64,000 nt of DNA from Neolewinella antarctica. GTDB lineage: Bacteria; Bacteroidota; Bacteroidia; Chitinophagales; Saprospiraceae. Shown piece by piece: positions 26,526 through 35,843 of the stretch. The stretch is from positions 823,915 through 887,914 of the forward strand of contig NZ_JAATJH010000002.1 in assembly GCF_011927835.1 (NCBI RefSeq), in the 5' to 3' direction. A program made the position numbers and the translations under genes. The notes beneath the pieces are model-generated. The model saw only the letters and a program-made list of their open reading frames with translations. It was not told where the DNA came from and made no database searches. Within the stretch, counting starts at the first letter, position 1. Every line of letters begins with the position of its first letter.

Positions 26526-26693
26526 ATTAGTATGGTAGTAGCGGCTACGCCTTTAGTACGGTAGTATGATAGTAACGGCTTCGCCTTAGTATGATAGTAG
26601 CCAGTATATGACGCGCGGCAGCACTATCATACTACCATACTGCGCGTAGCGCTACTACCATACCACCTAATGCGTAGCGCTACTGCCATACTA
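26524..26693. repeat. Degenerate TAGTATG-type period-7 repeat with inverted half
   Basis: A stretch rich in TAGTATG, GTAGTAG and ATAGTAG units (26527-26598) faces complementary CATACTA and CTACCAT units (26622-26693), each half also containing CGTAGCGCTAC-like or GGCTACGCC-like palindromes. It fills the gap between rpoZ and coaBC. Confidence 0.7.
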
Positions 26694-26758
26694 GAAAAGG
26701 CCACGAATAGAGCGGGTCCATTCGTAGCCTTCGCTAAATTTTGTTGAACTACGGGAGC

Positions 26759-27109
26759 TTAAACTTCTTCGTCCTCATCTTCCCGCGGCTCGTTAAAGCG
26801 CGAGTAAAGCTCGCCGTCCAGGTATTCGCGCATGGCGATCAGGACGGGGTTGGGGAGCTTTTCGTAGAACTTGGAGATTTCAATCTGCTCCTTGTTCTCC
26901 ACGACTTCCTCGATGGTATCGGTCACTTCGGCGAACTCTTCGAGCTTCAGGTCGAGCTCGTGCTTGAGGTCGACGGAAAGCTGACGGGCGCGGCGGCTGA
27001 CGATGGCGAGGGTTTCGTAGATGTTATCGGTGTCGCTGACGAGTTGGTGGATGTCGCGGGCGGCTACGTCGGGGCTAAGGCCTTGAGCGCGTGCTTTGAT
27101 ATCTGACAT
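26759..27109 (-). CDS. rpoZ: RNA polymerase omega subunit-like protein
   Basis: A 116-residue protein of the Bacteroidota omega type. DIHQLVSDTDNIYETLAIVSRRARQLSVDLKHELDLKLEEF contains the omega core motif (NIYETLAIVSRRARQL, akin to the N-RYELVLIAARRARQL pattern), which contacts the beta-prime C-terminus and helps assembly. The C-terminus is very acidic (EPREDEDEEV). Its position between bamD and coaBC is the conserved one for this phylum. Its 5' end overlaps bamD by 35 bp in another frame, so the two are probably translationally coupled. The long repeat follows on the 3' side. Confidence 0.85.
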   Translation of the reverse strand: MSDIKARAQGLSPDVAARDIHQLVSDTDNIYETLAIVSRRARQLSVDLKHELDLKLEEFAEVTDTIEEVVENKEQIEISKFYEKLPNPVLIAMREYLDGELYSRFNEPREDEDEEV

Positions 27110-27908
27110 TTTCGAGTTCTTTTAGTCTTGCGTTATCTTTTTCAAGAAGGGTGGTGAGTTCCGGCGCGTATTTGCTGTCGGGGTAGCGGGCGAGGAAGTT
27201 CTCAATGAGTTCTATGTCTTTAGAGAATCTTTCTTGTTGGCGGGTAACGAAACTGCGCGTCGCGTATTCGTACTGGCTCATCGCCATCAGGTAACGAATC
27301 TCTTCGCCGCGCTTCGTTTCGGGGTAGTCCTTGAGGACGTTCTCAAAACTCTGTTGAGCTGATTCATAACGCCCAATGTCCATGTACAGTTTGGCGGATT
27401 CGAAATCCTTTAGCTCCATTTTCGCCCGCATCTCGTCGATCAGGCGGTTGGATTCGGTGATGCGCTCGCTCTCGGGGTAGCGGTTGGCGAACTCTTCGAA
27501 GCCTTCGATGGCCTTTACGGAAAAACTCTGGTCGAGGCGGTAAACGGGGCTGAGGCGGAAGTTAGAGTAGGCCCGCATGAAGTCGGCTTCTTCCCGCAAC
27601 GGGCTGCCGCCGTAGGTCGTCGCGAAGTTCTTGAAGTAGTAACTGGCCAGGACGAACTGGTCCGTGTAGTAGTACGTGTAGGCGTAGCGGTAGGCAATCT
27701 GCTCGGCGTCGCTCGTGCCCCGGAACGGCGCGATGGAGAGTTCGTAAAGCGTCTGTGCCCGCTGGTATTCCTTGGCCTCGAAGTAGACGTTAGCCTGCTT
27801 GAGGATGGACTCGGGGTTACCACTCGTCCGGACGGTTTCGAATTCTGACTTGCAACCCAGGGTGACCAGGGCAACTAGGAGGAGGGAAAAGAGGTGGTTG
27901 AACTTCAT
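27075..27908 (-). CDS. bamD: Outer membrane assembly lipoprotein BamD
   Basis: A 277-residue lipoprotein of the BAM complex that folds beta-barrel proteins into the outer membrane. The signal peptide ends at VTLGC (Cys19). TPR-like helices follow: NVYFEAKEYQRAQTLYEL, YRYAYTYYYTDQFVLASYYFKNFATTYGGSPLREEADFMRAYS (the classic BamD signature), FEEFANRYPESERI and FENVLKDYPETKRGEEIRYLMA. The C-terminal helix is charged. A full -7 box (27917-27924) ends 8 bp before the ATG. It heads the bamD-rpoZ-coaBC-porD series, so outer membrane biogenesis, transcription and CoA synthesis genes are co-transcribed. Confidence 0.93.
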   Translation of the reverse strand: MKFNHLFSLLLVALVTLGCKSEFETVRTSGNPESILKQANVYFEAKEYQRAQTLYELSIAPFRGTSDAEQIAYRYAYTYYYTDQFVLASYYFKNFATTYGGSPLREEADFMRAYSNFRLSPVYRLDQSFSVKAIEGFEEFANRYPESERITESNRLIDEMRAKMELKDFESAKLYMDIGRYESAQQSFENVLKDYPETKRGEEIRYLMAMSQYEYATRSFVTRQQERFSKDIELIENFLARYPDSKYAPELTTLLEKDNARLKELENVRYQSTRSRP

Positions 27909-27916
27909 TTGGCGCG

Positions 27917-27924
27917 CAAAGATA
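27917..27924 (-). promoter_or_regulatory. -7 box upstream of bamD
   Basis: TATCTTTG on the minus strand, a full consensus match ending 8 bp before the bamD ATG; the -33 element is not evident. Confidence 0.45.
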
Positions 27925-27950
27925 GGGAGAAAAATAATGGTCGGGGGTTT

Positions 27951-28033
27951 GAGGTCTGGAGTCTGAGGTCTACAGTCTATGGTCTACAGTCTATGGTACC
28001 TCAGACCATAGACCCCAGACCACAGACCATAGG
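27951..28033. repeat. AGACNNN/NNNGTCT heptamer array
   Basis: GGTCTGG, AGTCTGA, GGTCTAC and AGTCTAT units (27953-27997) face CAGACCATAGACC units (28001-28031), giving an inverted arrangement in the gap between the divergent bamD and DUF3137 genes. Confidence 0.75.
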
Positions 28034-28112
28034 TTGGTTGGTTACCAAGCAAGCCATGTGCGGGACAAAGGATAACTTCACCCAGAAATCAGGCTAAAAA
28101 ATTACCGAGCTA

Positions 28113-29048
28113 TTGCCCACCGTGCCCCGAATCGACGAACTCCGGTTGTACTACAACACGACCATCCGCCCGGAACTGCTCCGGTTGGAACGCTTGCGGC
28201 GGCAGTTGATCCGTGAAATCATTATTTCAGTGATCTCAATGGTCGCCGTGGTCGCGCTGTTCTTCGTGCTAAATTTGGGCTTTCTGGTCCTCATCCTCGG
28301 TGTGCCCATCATCTTCTACCTCGGGACGCTTTACTTCCGCGCGGAAAAATTTCGCCAGGCGTTCAAGCCCGCTATCGTTAAACTGCTCCTAGAATTTCTG
28401 AACCTCTCCCCAAATTTTCAGGACCTCAGCTACGACGCCACCAAATCAATCAACCAGGACCGCTTCGAACGGAGTGGCCTGTTCCGCCCGACGCCCGATC
28501 TGTACCACGCCGAAGACTACATCCGGGGCATGGTGGGGGAAATGGCTTTCGAGATGGGGGAGGCGTACGTGCGAGAAATTAGCCCGGCGAGCACCAAACT
28601 GCAAGCTGTCTTCAGTGGCCTGTTCGTGCACGCCATCTTCGGGGAGCGGACGACGGGGCGCGTCGCCGTCTGGCCAAAAACCAAGCTTCGTCGCCTCAAA
28701 CGCACGGTCGATGCCTACGTCGCCAAGGGCGGGCGCAACGCCGACATAGAGATTATGAATCCGCAATTCCGCGAGCGCTTCGCCGTCTACGCCCACGGCG
28801 GCACCCACGTTGCCGGCATCCTCACCCCGCCCATGCAGGACGCGCTGGTCGACTTCGCGCTGACGCAGGAGAACGAGTTGTACTTCGCCGTGCACAACCA
28901 GGACTTATTTATCGGGGTCGCCCACGATTATGATTTGCTGGAGCCGAGTTTCTGGCGGCCGAACGTTTCGTTCGGCCTGGTCCGGAAGTTCTACACGGAC
29001 ATTGTTTTTATGCTGGAAACCATTCAGGTTTTTGACCAGAATCACTAG
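28113..29048 (+). CDS. DUF3137 membrane protein
   Basis: A 311-residue member of DUF3137, a family of unknown function with relatives scattered across bacteria. Two adjacent hydrophobic segments (about 38-60 and 61-75: IISVISMVAVVALFFVLNLGFLVLILGVPIIFYLGTLYF) follow a charged helix, and a soluble C-terminal domain carries the family pattern RSGLF...YHAEDYIRGMVG, SGLFVHAIF and a late ELYFAVHNQDLF. The first possible start is TTG at 28113; GTG at 28122, in the same frame, is just as plausible and would give MPRIDELRLYYN. There is no ATG in the region. It is divergent from bamD and has no operon partner. Confidence 0.75.
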   Translation: MPTVPRIDELRLYYNTTIRPELLRLERLRRQLIREIIISVISMVAVVALFFVLNLGFLVLILGVPIIFYLGTLYFRAEKFRQAFKPAIVKLLLEFLNLSPNFQDLSYDATKSINQDRFERSGLFRPTPDLYHAEDYIRGMVGEMAFEMGEAYVREISPASTKLQAVFSGLFVHAIFGERTTGRVAVWPKTKLRRLKRTVDAYVAKGGRNADIEIMNPQFRERFAVYAHGGTHVAGILTPPMQDALVDFALTQENELYFAVHNQDLFIGVAHDYDLLEPSFWRPNVSFGLVRKFYTDIVFMLETIQVFDQNH

Positions 29049-29165
29049 AGGGGGTTAGACGGCTGTGCCTTCAAGAGGTAAGACGACTTTGGCGCTTAGG
29101 CTGCCGTACGTGGAGGTGCATCACTCCTAAATTCGATGCGCCTTCACAATCTTATTAAGGTCTAC

Positions 29166-29762
29166 TTATTTACAACTCGTGTATTCGACGAGGTGGCGCA
29201 GGCCTTTACGGAGTGCCCGCACGCTCATCTGGTCTTCCTCGTACCACAGTTCCCACCAGGCGGAGTCGGCGTCGGCGTTCAGAGAACCATTGACGGTGAT
29301 GGTCTTGACTTCTTCGCCCGTCTCCACGTCGTAGAGTACCAGGTAAGCAAAGGCTTCCCGCACGGAAGCTGCGGGGAAGCCTAATCCGGGCACGGCCTCC
29401 GACCGGCCGGGGCCGAATTCGGTAAAAATGACGTAATCGAGGTCAGTGTGGGTAGCCATGTAGGTGAGGTTATCCTCCGTCAGTCGATCGCCGTAGGGTG
29501 GGGGCGGGATGGAAGTCCACTGGAGGTCGGCTTCGGAAAGGACCAGTGTCGTCGGGCATTTTGTGAGGCGGCCTAGTTCACGTAGTTGCGTTTTGAAGGC
29601 TTCGTCGGTATTGACGTAACCGCGGGGGTCGAGAACGCCAATTTTGGTGTCGGCGATCCCGAGCGCTACTTTATCGTAGGTACCCTGGATGCGGTATTTG
29701 CCGCGGTGGAGGCAACCGGAGAGGCAGAGGGTAGAGATTATCAGGACGAAGAATACTTTCAC
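29166..29762 (-). CDS. Hypothetical lipoprotein
   Basis: A 198-residue lipoprotein with signal peptide MKVFFVLIISTLCLSGC (Cys17). I recognise no family. The rest is soluble, with an alternating pattern (TYDKVALGIADTKIGVLDPRGYVN, then LDYVIFTEFGPG and AYLVLYDVETGEEVKTITVNG) that recalls the small alpha/beta lipoproteins which bind or assemble at the outer membrane, such as the CsgG or LpoB type, but without a diagnostic motif. The acidic tail is short. A CATCTTTG near-match to the -7 box lies 25 bp upstream (29788-29795). Neighbours on both sides are unrelated and point away. Confidence 0.65.
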   Translation of the reverse strand: MKVFFVLIISTLCLSGCLHRGKYRIQGTYDKVALGIADTKIGVLDPRGYVNTDEAFKTQLRELGRLTKCPTTLVLSEADLQWTSIPPPPYGDRLTEDNLTYMATHTDLDYVIFTEFGPGRSEAVPGLGFPAASVREAFAYLVLYDVETGEEVKTITVNGSLNADADSAWWELWYEEDQMSVRALRKGLRHLVEYTSCK

Positions 29763-29891
29763 GAATGGTGGGGTTAAGGCTTAGCCGCAAAGATGTGGGA
29801 CCGAATGCCGTCAGCGTCCCTGCTGTCCCATTTTTAGCGTGAACTTAACTCGGAAGGCGCCAAAAGTTAAATTTTCTTGCCAAACCACCCG

Positions 29892-29919
29892 GCACCCGCC
29901 CCGATAGCTAGCGGGGCGC
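29892..29919 (+). repeat. Dispersed element, split form
   Basis: GCACCCG, palindromic CCCCGATAGCTAGCGGGG, then CGC, in the gap upstream of guaA. Confidence 0.65.
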
Positions 29920-30031
29920 AAAAAAAGATCTACTCCAACACCGCGCAACACGTCCAATGAGCGGCAGCCCCAAAAGCAAAGCGTCTGAAAAGCTGAGGGC
30001 GACCTAAAAGCGCAAAGCGCGTCGAAAATAT

Positions 30032-30039
30032 TACCTTCG
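30032..30039 (+). promoter_or_regulatory. Near-consensus -7 box upstream of guaA
   Basis: TACCTTCG matches TAnnTTTG at all but one fixed base and ends 5 bp before the guaA ATG. Confidence 0.3.
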
Positions 30040-30044
30040 CGCCC

Positions 30045-31589
30045 ATGACCGAAAAAGTACTCATCCTCGACTTTGGTAGCCAGTATACCCAGCTCATCGC
30101 CCGCCGGATTCGCGAACTGAACGTGTACAGCGAGATCGTGCCGTACAACAAGGTGCCGGAGTTGGACGACAGCATCAAGGCCGTTATTCTCAGTGGTAGT
30201 CCTTTCTCAGTCCGTGAAGACCGCGCCCTGCACCCGGAGCTGGATCGGTTGATCGGTAAGAAGCCAGTGCTGGGCATTTGCTACGGTGCGCAGTACATCG
30301 CCCAGGCCCACGGCGGCCGCGTGGAACAGTCCGTAACGCGGGAATACGGCAAGGCAAACCTCGGCAAAATCCACCAGGCGAACGGCCTTTTTGCCGGCCT
30401 CGAAATCGGTAGCCAGGTGTGGATGAGCCACGGCGACACCATTAAGGCCATCCCCGAAAATTTCGAGCTGCTCGCCAGCACGGCCGACGTGGAGGTCGCC
30501 GCATTCGGTAGCAAACCCGGCGCCTTTGACGAGCCGGTGTTCTGCATCCAGTTTCACCCGGAGGTCTACCACAGCCTCGACGGTAAAAAGTTACTCGAGA
30601 ACTTCGTGATCGACATCGCCGGCTGCTCCGGCAGCTGGACGCCGGCTCACTTCGTCGACGAAACGGTAGCGGGACTACAAGAAAAGATAGGAGAAGAAGA
30701 CCGCGTCCTCCTCGGTCTGAGCGGCGGCGTCGACAGCTCCGTAGCCGCAATTCTTCTCCACAAAGCCATCGGTGACCGGCTATTTTGCTTCTTCATCGAC
30801 AACGGTCTGTTGCGCAAAGGAGAATTCGAAGAAGTCCTCGCCAGCTACGACGGCATGGGACTGAACGTCAAGGGTATCGACGCCAAAGAAGAATTTTATG
30901 GCGCGCTCGCGGGTGAAAGTGATCCCGAAAAGAAGCGAAAGGCAATTGGCAAGACCTTCATCGACGTTTTCGACCGGGAAGCCAAAAAACTCACGAACAT
31001 CAAATACCTCGCTCAGGGGACAATCTACCCGGACGTGATCGAATCCGTCAGCGTTCACGGTCCCTCGGTGACGATCAAGAGCCACCACAACGTTGGCGGC
31101 CTACCGGCGAAGATGGGCCTGAAGATCGTAGAACCCTTGCGATTCCTGTTTAAAGACGAAGTACGCCGCGTCGGCACCGAAATGGGCATGGCCGATCACC
31201 TGATCAAGCGCCACCCCTTTCCCGGCCCCGGCTTGGCGATCCGCATCCTCGGTGACATCACCCGCGAGAAAGTGAGCATCCTCCAGAAAGCCGACGCGAT
31301 CTACATCAACCTCATGCGGGAATACGGCCTTTACGACCAGGTCTGGCAAGCCGGCACGATCCTGCTACCCGTGCAGACCGTCGGCGTGATGGGCGACGAA
31401 CGCACTTACGAGCAAGCCGTTGCGTTACGGGCAGTGACTTCTACGGACGGGATGACGGCCGAGTGGAGCCACCTGCCCTACGATTTCCTCGCCGCGGTGA
31501 GTAGTTCGATCATCAATAATGTGAAGGGTATTAATCGCGTTGTTTATGATATTTCTACCAAGCCGCCGGCTACTATTGAGTGGGAGTAG
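30045..31589 (+). CDS. guaA: GMP synthase (glutamine-hydrolysing)
   Basis: A 514-residue GuaA that converts XMP, ATP and glutamine to GMP. The class I amidotransferase domain (1-about 195) has nucleophile C79 in GICYGAQ and the His-Glu pair in FHPEVYHS. The ATP-pyrophosphatase domain (about 205-390) has the P-loop [11 protein letters not shown] and the [13 protein letters not shown] motif; the dimerisation domain ends KPPATIEWE, the universal GuaA terminus. All catalytic residues are seen. The next gene, a substrate-binding lipoprotein, follows after 146 bp that includes heptamer repeats. Confidence 0.98.
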   Translation: MTEKVLILDFGSQYTQLIARRIRELNVYSEIVPYNKVPELDDSIKAVILSGSPFSVREDRALHPELDRLIGKKPVLGICYGAQYIAQAHGGRVEQSVTREYGKANLGKIHQANGLFAGLEIGSQVWMSHGDTIKAIPENFELLASTADVEVAAFGSKPGAFDEPVFCIQFHPEVYHSLDGKKLLENFVIDIAGCSGSWTPAHFVDETVAGLQEKIGEEDRVLLGLSGGVDSSVAAILLHKAIGDRLFCFFIDNGLLRKGEFEEVLASYDGMGLNVKGIDAKEEFYGALAGESDPEKKRKAIGKTFIDVFDREAKKLTNIKYLAQGTIYPDVIESVSVHGPSVTIKSHHNVGGLPAKMGLKIVEPLRFLFKDEVRRVGTEMGMADHLIKRHPFPGPGLAIRILGDITREKVSILQKADAIYINLMREYGLYDQVWQAGTILLPVQTVGVMGDERTYEQAVALRAVTSTDGMTAEWSHLPYDFLAAVSSSIINNVKGINRVVYDISTKPPATIEWE

Positions 31590-31598
31590 GTAAGCTTA

Positions 31599-31625
31599 TT
31601 AGGCGGTAGGTAGTAGGCGGTAGGT
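31599..31625 (+). repeat. Short GGCGGTA repeat downstream of guaA
   Basis: Two TAGGCGGTAGG copies separated by TAG, the same heptamer family as 3632-3762 and 35148-35231, 10 bp after the guaA stop. Confidence 0.6.
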
Positions 31626-31735
31626 TCCAATCGTCTAGCGTGTGGTTCCTTGTGAGCGATTGAGTTTCAGCGTGTGGCATTTTATTTTTTAGCTGGATGG
31701 GGTTTACCGCCAGCTTTGAAACAACGATAGTAATT

Positions 31736-33262
31736 ATGATTAAATCGATTTTTACCTTCTCGAACAGCCTATTTTTAATGGCATTGTTTGTGCTCAGTTT
31801 TGCGTCCTGCGACGCGCTGAAACCCGCTACCTCACCCACCAGGGATGACAAGCGGACGGAGGACCGACGCGCCGGCAACGACGACCCGGAAGATCTCGAC
31901 CCCATCCAGAGCCGCCGCGTCTACGACCCCGAAACCGGAACGTACATCAACGTACAGAACGCCCCGACGGGCCGGATGGATACCGTGCAGTGGACGACGA
32001 CCCCGGAGGATCAGCAGCCACCGATCGTCGATAGTCAGGAGGATGCTTACGTACCACCAACCACTACCAACCCCGGCACCTCGGCGCCGGCGACGCAAAT
32101 CGGCTCGGGCAACAATGGCTCGCGCAAGTTGAGCGGTTATAACATCGAAGTAGCCCTGCCATTTCTGACGAGCCGGTATTTCGGCAGCGAGGACAAAGTC
32201 GACGACAATTCTCTCTGGTCGCTGCACTTCTACTCTGGTGCGAAGATGGCGCTCGACGAAATGCGCACCAGCGGTGGCCTCAACGCTGCCTTCAACGTCA
32301 AGGTGCAGGACACCAACGCGGACGCAACGCAAGCCCGTAGCTTGACGGAAAGTGCAGATTTTAATTCCGCACAACTAATTATCGGCCCCTACGTGAAGGA
32401 CAACGTCGGCATCATGGCGGAAGCGGCCAGGGGCAAAGAAACGGTCGTGGTTAGTCCTTTTTCTGCGGGGACGGGCGTCAGCGCCCAGAACCCGAACTAC
32501 ATTCAGGTCAACCCGACCCTGAACACCCACCTGCGGAACATCATGCAACACGCGGTTTCCACTCAGGGCGCTGACCGAATCATTTTGGTGACGTCCGGTA
32601 GCTCCGCACAGAAAAGTCGCCTGGTGGCCCTGCAGGAAGCGTACAAAATGATGGAGAACGACCCGGCTACGGCTGATCTGGAAGAAATCACAATTAACCT
32701 CAATTCCAATCCTGACCTGACGCTCGATCGGTACCTATCCGACCAAAAAACCGTCTTCATCGTTCCCGTTTACGAGGACGAATCCTTCGTCGCGAACTTC
32801 CTCCGCCGCCTGTACACGGACACGCGGGAAGACTTTGGCCGCAACGTGGCGGTTTACGGACTACCCCAGTGGGTGGATTTTACGCGCATCAACTTTGATT
32901 ACTACGAAGGGACGAACGTGCACGTGAGCGCGAGCGTGTTCGTCGATAAGCTGGACCCCGCCGTACGGAGTTTCCGCCGTGACTTTTACGGCCGCTTCGC
33001 AACACTACCGCGCGACGAGGCCTTCGTGGGTTACGACGTGACGCGGTATTTTCTGCGGATGCTGGCGGAAAACGGGACGAAGTTTCAGTACGACCTACCG
33101 AATAACCCCGAAGATTTGCTGCACACTAAGTTCAAGTTTGCACCGGTGGTCGACACGCCCGCTGGGCAGCCCGCGGTGGAGAATGCGCCGGTCGATCGGT
33201 TCGAAAATTCTTTCGTGAATATTCTGCGATTTCGGGATTATACTTTTCGGCGGGTTAATTGA
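31736..33262 (+). CDS. Periplasmic-binding-protein-like lipoprotein
   Basis: A 508-residue lipoprotein (lipobox SFASC, Cys24 from the chosen ATG). A low-complexity region rich in Pro, Thr and Asp (about 30-130) precedes a type 1 periplasmic-binding fold resembling the amino-acid receptor family: YNIEVALPFL, HFYSGAKMALDEMR, AQLIIGPYVKDNVGIMAEAARGKETVVVSPFSAGTG, then RIILVTSGSS, FIVPVYEDESFVANFLRRL and VGYDVTRYFLRML. Proteins of this kind commonly follow guaA in Bacteroidota, often with N-terminal LysM domains that are missing here. No ABC permease or ATPase is adjacent, so transport is doubtful; a sensing or cell-wall role is possible. ATG 31736 starts the lipoprotein signal; ATG 31697 is an alternative. 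Confidence 0.8.
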   Translation: MIKSIFTFSNSLFLMALFVLSFASCDALKPATSPTRDDKRTEDRRAGNDDPEDLDPIQSRRVYDPETGTYINVQNAPTGRMDTVQWTTTPEDQQPPIVDSQEDAYVPPTTTNPGTSAPATQIGSGNNGSRKLSGYNIEVALPFLTSRYFGSEDKVDDNSLWSLHFYSGAKMALDEMRTSGGLNAAFNVKVQDTNADATQARSLTESADFNSAQLIIGPYVKDNVGIMAEAARGKETVVVSPFSAGTGVSAQNPNYIQVNPTLNTHLRNIMQHAVSTQGADRIILVTSGSSAQKSRLVALQEAYKMMENDPATADLEEITINLNSNPDLTLDRYLSDQKTVFIVPVYEDESFVANFLRRLYTDTREDFGRNVAVYGLPQWVDFTRINFDYYEGTNVHVSASVFVDKLDPAVRSFRRDFYGRFATLPRDEAFVGYDVTRYFLRMLAENGTKFQYDLPNNPEDLLHTKFKFAPVVDTPAGQPAVENAPVDRFENSFVNILRFRDYTFRRVN

Positions 33263-33279
33263 GTTTCCGAAGGTTTGCC

Positions 33280-33304
33280 TCCTCCCCGACTGAGTCGGGG
33301 GAGG
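33280..33304. repeat. Palindrome with CCCGACTGAGTCGGG core
   Basis: CCTCCCCGACT and AGTCGGGGGAGG are complementary around a G. The core equals the palindrome that splits some dispersed-element copies. It lies 18 bp after the preceding stop codon and may double as a terminator. Confidence 0.6.
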
Positions 33305-33423
33305 AAGAGAAAGGAAGAAAAAGAGGGAGAGACGTAAATTTTTATGCTTCTTTTACTTCCTACACTTCTTCGTCATCTTCTGGAAACCGCCGGAGGCATG
33401 TAAAGAAACGCCAGAACCAGTTG

Positions 33424-34323
33424 ATGAGAATCGCCTTTAGTCCCACCTACCGCTACACGTTACCCGCGAAGCACCGCTTTCCGATGGATAAGTATACGCT
33501 GCTACCCGAGCAGTTGCTGTACGAGGGGACGATTACGGAAGCTAATTTCTTCGCCCCAAATCCACTACCGGAAGAAGCTATTTTGCGCACCCACACGGCG
33601 GACTACTGGCACAAACTCAAAACCAACACGCTGAGCGTTAAAGAAATCCGTGCGATCGGTTTTCCGATGCGGCCCGACCTGATCGCACGCGGGCGCGTCA
33701 TTGCCCAGGGGACGCTCGACTGCGCCCGGTATGCTTTTCAGGATGGCGTCGCCCTCAACATCGCCGGCGGTACGCACCATAGTTTCGCGGACCGGGGGGA
33801 GGGGTTTTGTGTCTATAACGACATCGCCATTGCCGCCCACGAATTGCTCCACACCGGCGAAATACGGAAAGCCATCGTCATCGACTTGGACGTGCACCAG
33901 GGCAACGGAACGGCGAAAATCTTCGAACGTGACGACCGCGTCTTCACGCTAAGTTTTCACGGCGCGCGGAACTATCCCACGCGCAAAATGACCTCGGATC
34001 TGGACGTTGGCTTCCCGGACAAAACGGAGGATGCCGCCTACCTGGCGAAACTCGAAGAAGTATTACCAACCCTGCTCGATCGGGAACAACCGGACATCGT
34101 GTTCTACCTCAGCGGCGTTGACATTTTAGCCACGGACAAGCTCGGTCGGCTGGCCTGCACGATCCAGGGCTGCAAGCAGCGCGATAAGTACGTATTCGAA
34201 CAGTGCGCGCAAAGGGGACTTCCCGTAGCGGTGAGTATGGGCGGCGGATATTCCGAGCGGCTGGCGACGATCATCGAGGCGCACGCAAACACATTTCGGA
34301 TGGCGGAGGGTGTGTTTGGGTAA
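33424..34323 (+). CDS. Histone deacetylase-family deacetylase
   Basis: A 299-residue zinc-dependent deacetylase of the HDAC/AcuC superfamily, which in bacteria removes acetyl groups from acetyl-CoA synthetase or small amine substrates. The fold's motifs are all present: IAGGTHHSFADRGEGFCVYNDIAIAA (tandem catalytic His), VIDLDVHQGNGTAKIF (first two zinc ligands), FHGARNYP, a zinc-ligand Asp in LSGVDIL and the final MGGGYS. The ATG at 33424 starts the typical MRIAFSPTYRY. The open frame extends 55 codons upstream, but that leader is rich in Ser and Arg and overlaps the preceding gene's end, so I reject it. The closest types are short bacterial class IV-like enzymes; substrate unknown. Confidence 0.92.
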   Translation: MRIAFSPTYRYTLPAKHRFPMDKYTLLPEQLLYEGTITEANFFAPNPLPEEAILRTHTADYWHKLKTNTLSVKEIRAIGFPMRPDLIARGRVIAQGTLDCARYAFQDGVALNIAGGTHHSFADRGEGFCVYNDIAIAAHELLHTGEIRKAIVIDLDVHQGNGTAKIFERDDRVFTLSFHGARNYPTRKMTSDLDVGFPDKTEDAAYLAKLEEVLPTLLDREQPDIVFYLSGVDILATDKLGRLACTIQGCKQRDKYVFEQCAQRGLPVAVSMGGGYSERLATIIEAHANTFRMAEGVFG

Positions 34324-34457
34324 GGGGTACTGGGTATTAGGAATGCGAAGGGTTGTGATTACGCGCTGGGTTGACAATGTCGTACCGGTGTTACGGTCGC
34401 CCTCGTCCCCGCACGGGGCGCTACGGATGGTGCTGCCCTCGCGCTGAAACCTTAACC
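34324..34457. other. Short intergenic stretch with unexplained GC-rich block
   Basis: Between the convergent deacetylase and tail-anchored protein genes. It contains a GC-rich block (about 34392-34450) including the palindromic CCCCGCACGGGG, and I see no other feature. Confidence 0.4.
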
Positions 34458-35018
34458 CTAACTGAGATAAATAACCGCCCCGCCAACCAACAATAGTACC
34501 ACCAGAATTAGCCACCAGGGCATCGAGTTATCCCGGTATTTCGCTACGATTTTTTCCAGCGCTTCGTCCCAGGTCAGGCGCGAGCCAATGTGCTCGACGG
34601 CGTAGAAAAGGTACTTGTTCGTAAAGTTAGCTTCGTTGCCGTGGCGCTTCAGAATGAGAAAATCATTGTCCAGAAAAGCCAGTTCGTAGAGAAAACTATC
34701 GCGGTACAGGCTTTGCCCGATGATGATGCGCTTGGGGGAAACGATCTGGTGAGAAAGGGAGTCCATCGCCCCGTCGTTCGCGATCTGAATTTCCCCACCC
34801 CGGTTGAAGCGGTGCAACTGTACGATCGTATCGCCCGGGTTATCCGTCATCCGTACCCAGTTGTTCTCGTACAGGGGGCTGTCCTCGGCCGCGAGTTCCG
34901 GCTCGCTGAAGGAGCGGACGGCGGGCAGGATCTCCTCAATCATCTCGTGCATCGAGGTGTACTCGGGCAGTTTGAGGTTGAAGGGTTCGGCGATCTTGTC
35001 TAGTAAACGATCATCCAC
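34458..35018 (-). CDS. Hypothetical tail-anchored membrane protein
   Basis: A 186-residue protein I do not recognise. The first about 160 residues are soluble, with mixed charge and a beta-rich centre (IQIANDGAMDSLSHQIVSPK, then YELAFLDNDFLILKRH). A single hydrophobic helix ends the protein (WWLILVVLLLVGGAVIYL), so the bulk should face the cytoplasm. No signal peptide, motif or catalytic pattern is evident. The neighbouring genes are crtZ upstream and the deacetylase, convergent, downstream. Codon use is normal, and the long frame in GC-rich DNA with a sensible hydropathy profile supports a real gene. Confidence 0.65.
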   Translation of the reverse strand: MDDRLLDKIAEPFNLKLPEYTSMHEMIEEILPAVRSFSEPELAAEDSPLYENNWVRMTDNPGDTIVQLHRFNRGGEIQIANDGAMDSLSHQIVSPKRIIIGQSLYRDSFLYELAFLDNDFLILKRHGNEANFTNKYLFYAVEHIGSRLTWDEALEKIVAKYRDNSMPWWLILVVLLLVGGAVIYLS

Positions 35019-35024
35019 GGGGGT

Positions 35025-35089
35025 AGTCTTTAGTCTAGGGTCTGTGGTCTAGGGTCTGTGGTCTAGAGTCTTTGGTCTAAAGTCTCTGA
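35025..35089. repeat. NNNGTCT heptamer array
   Basis: Period-7 run of AGTCTTT, AGTCTAG, GGTCTGT, GGTCTAG and GGTCTAA units just upstream of the tail-anchored protein gene; same family as 20862-20974. Confidence 0.7.
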
Positions 35090-35144
35090 GCTAATGTTTT
35101 AGTTTATAAAAATAATTACGAAGATACAATTCAGGTGGGCTAAT

Positions 35145-35710
<566 letters not shown>

Positions 35711-35843
35711 AGTTGGAGAAACGAACAGTGACGAAGAATGTTGAAAATTTACCGATCATTGAGTATTCCCCCCCCCGACACGCCGGAGCCGTCCTTACTC
35801 TTGTCTCTATACTCTCACCTCTTTTCTCTTATTTCCCAACTCC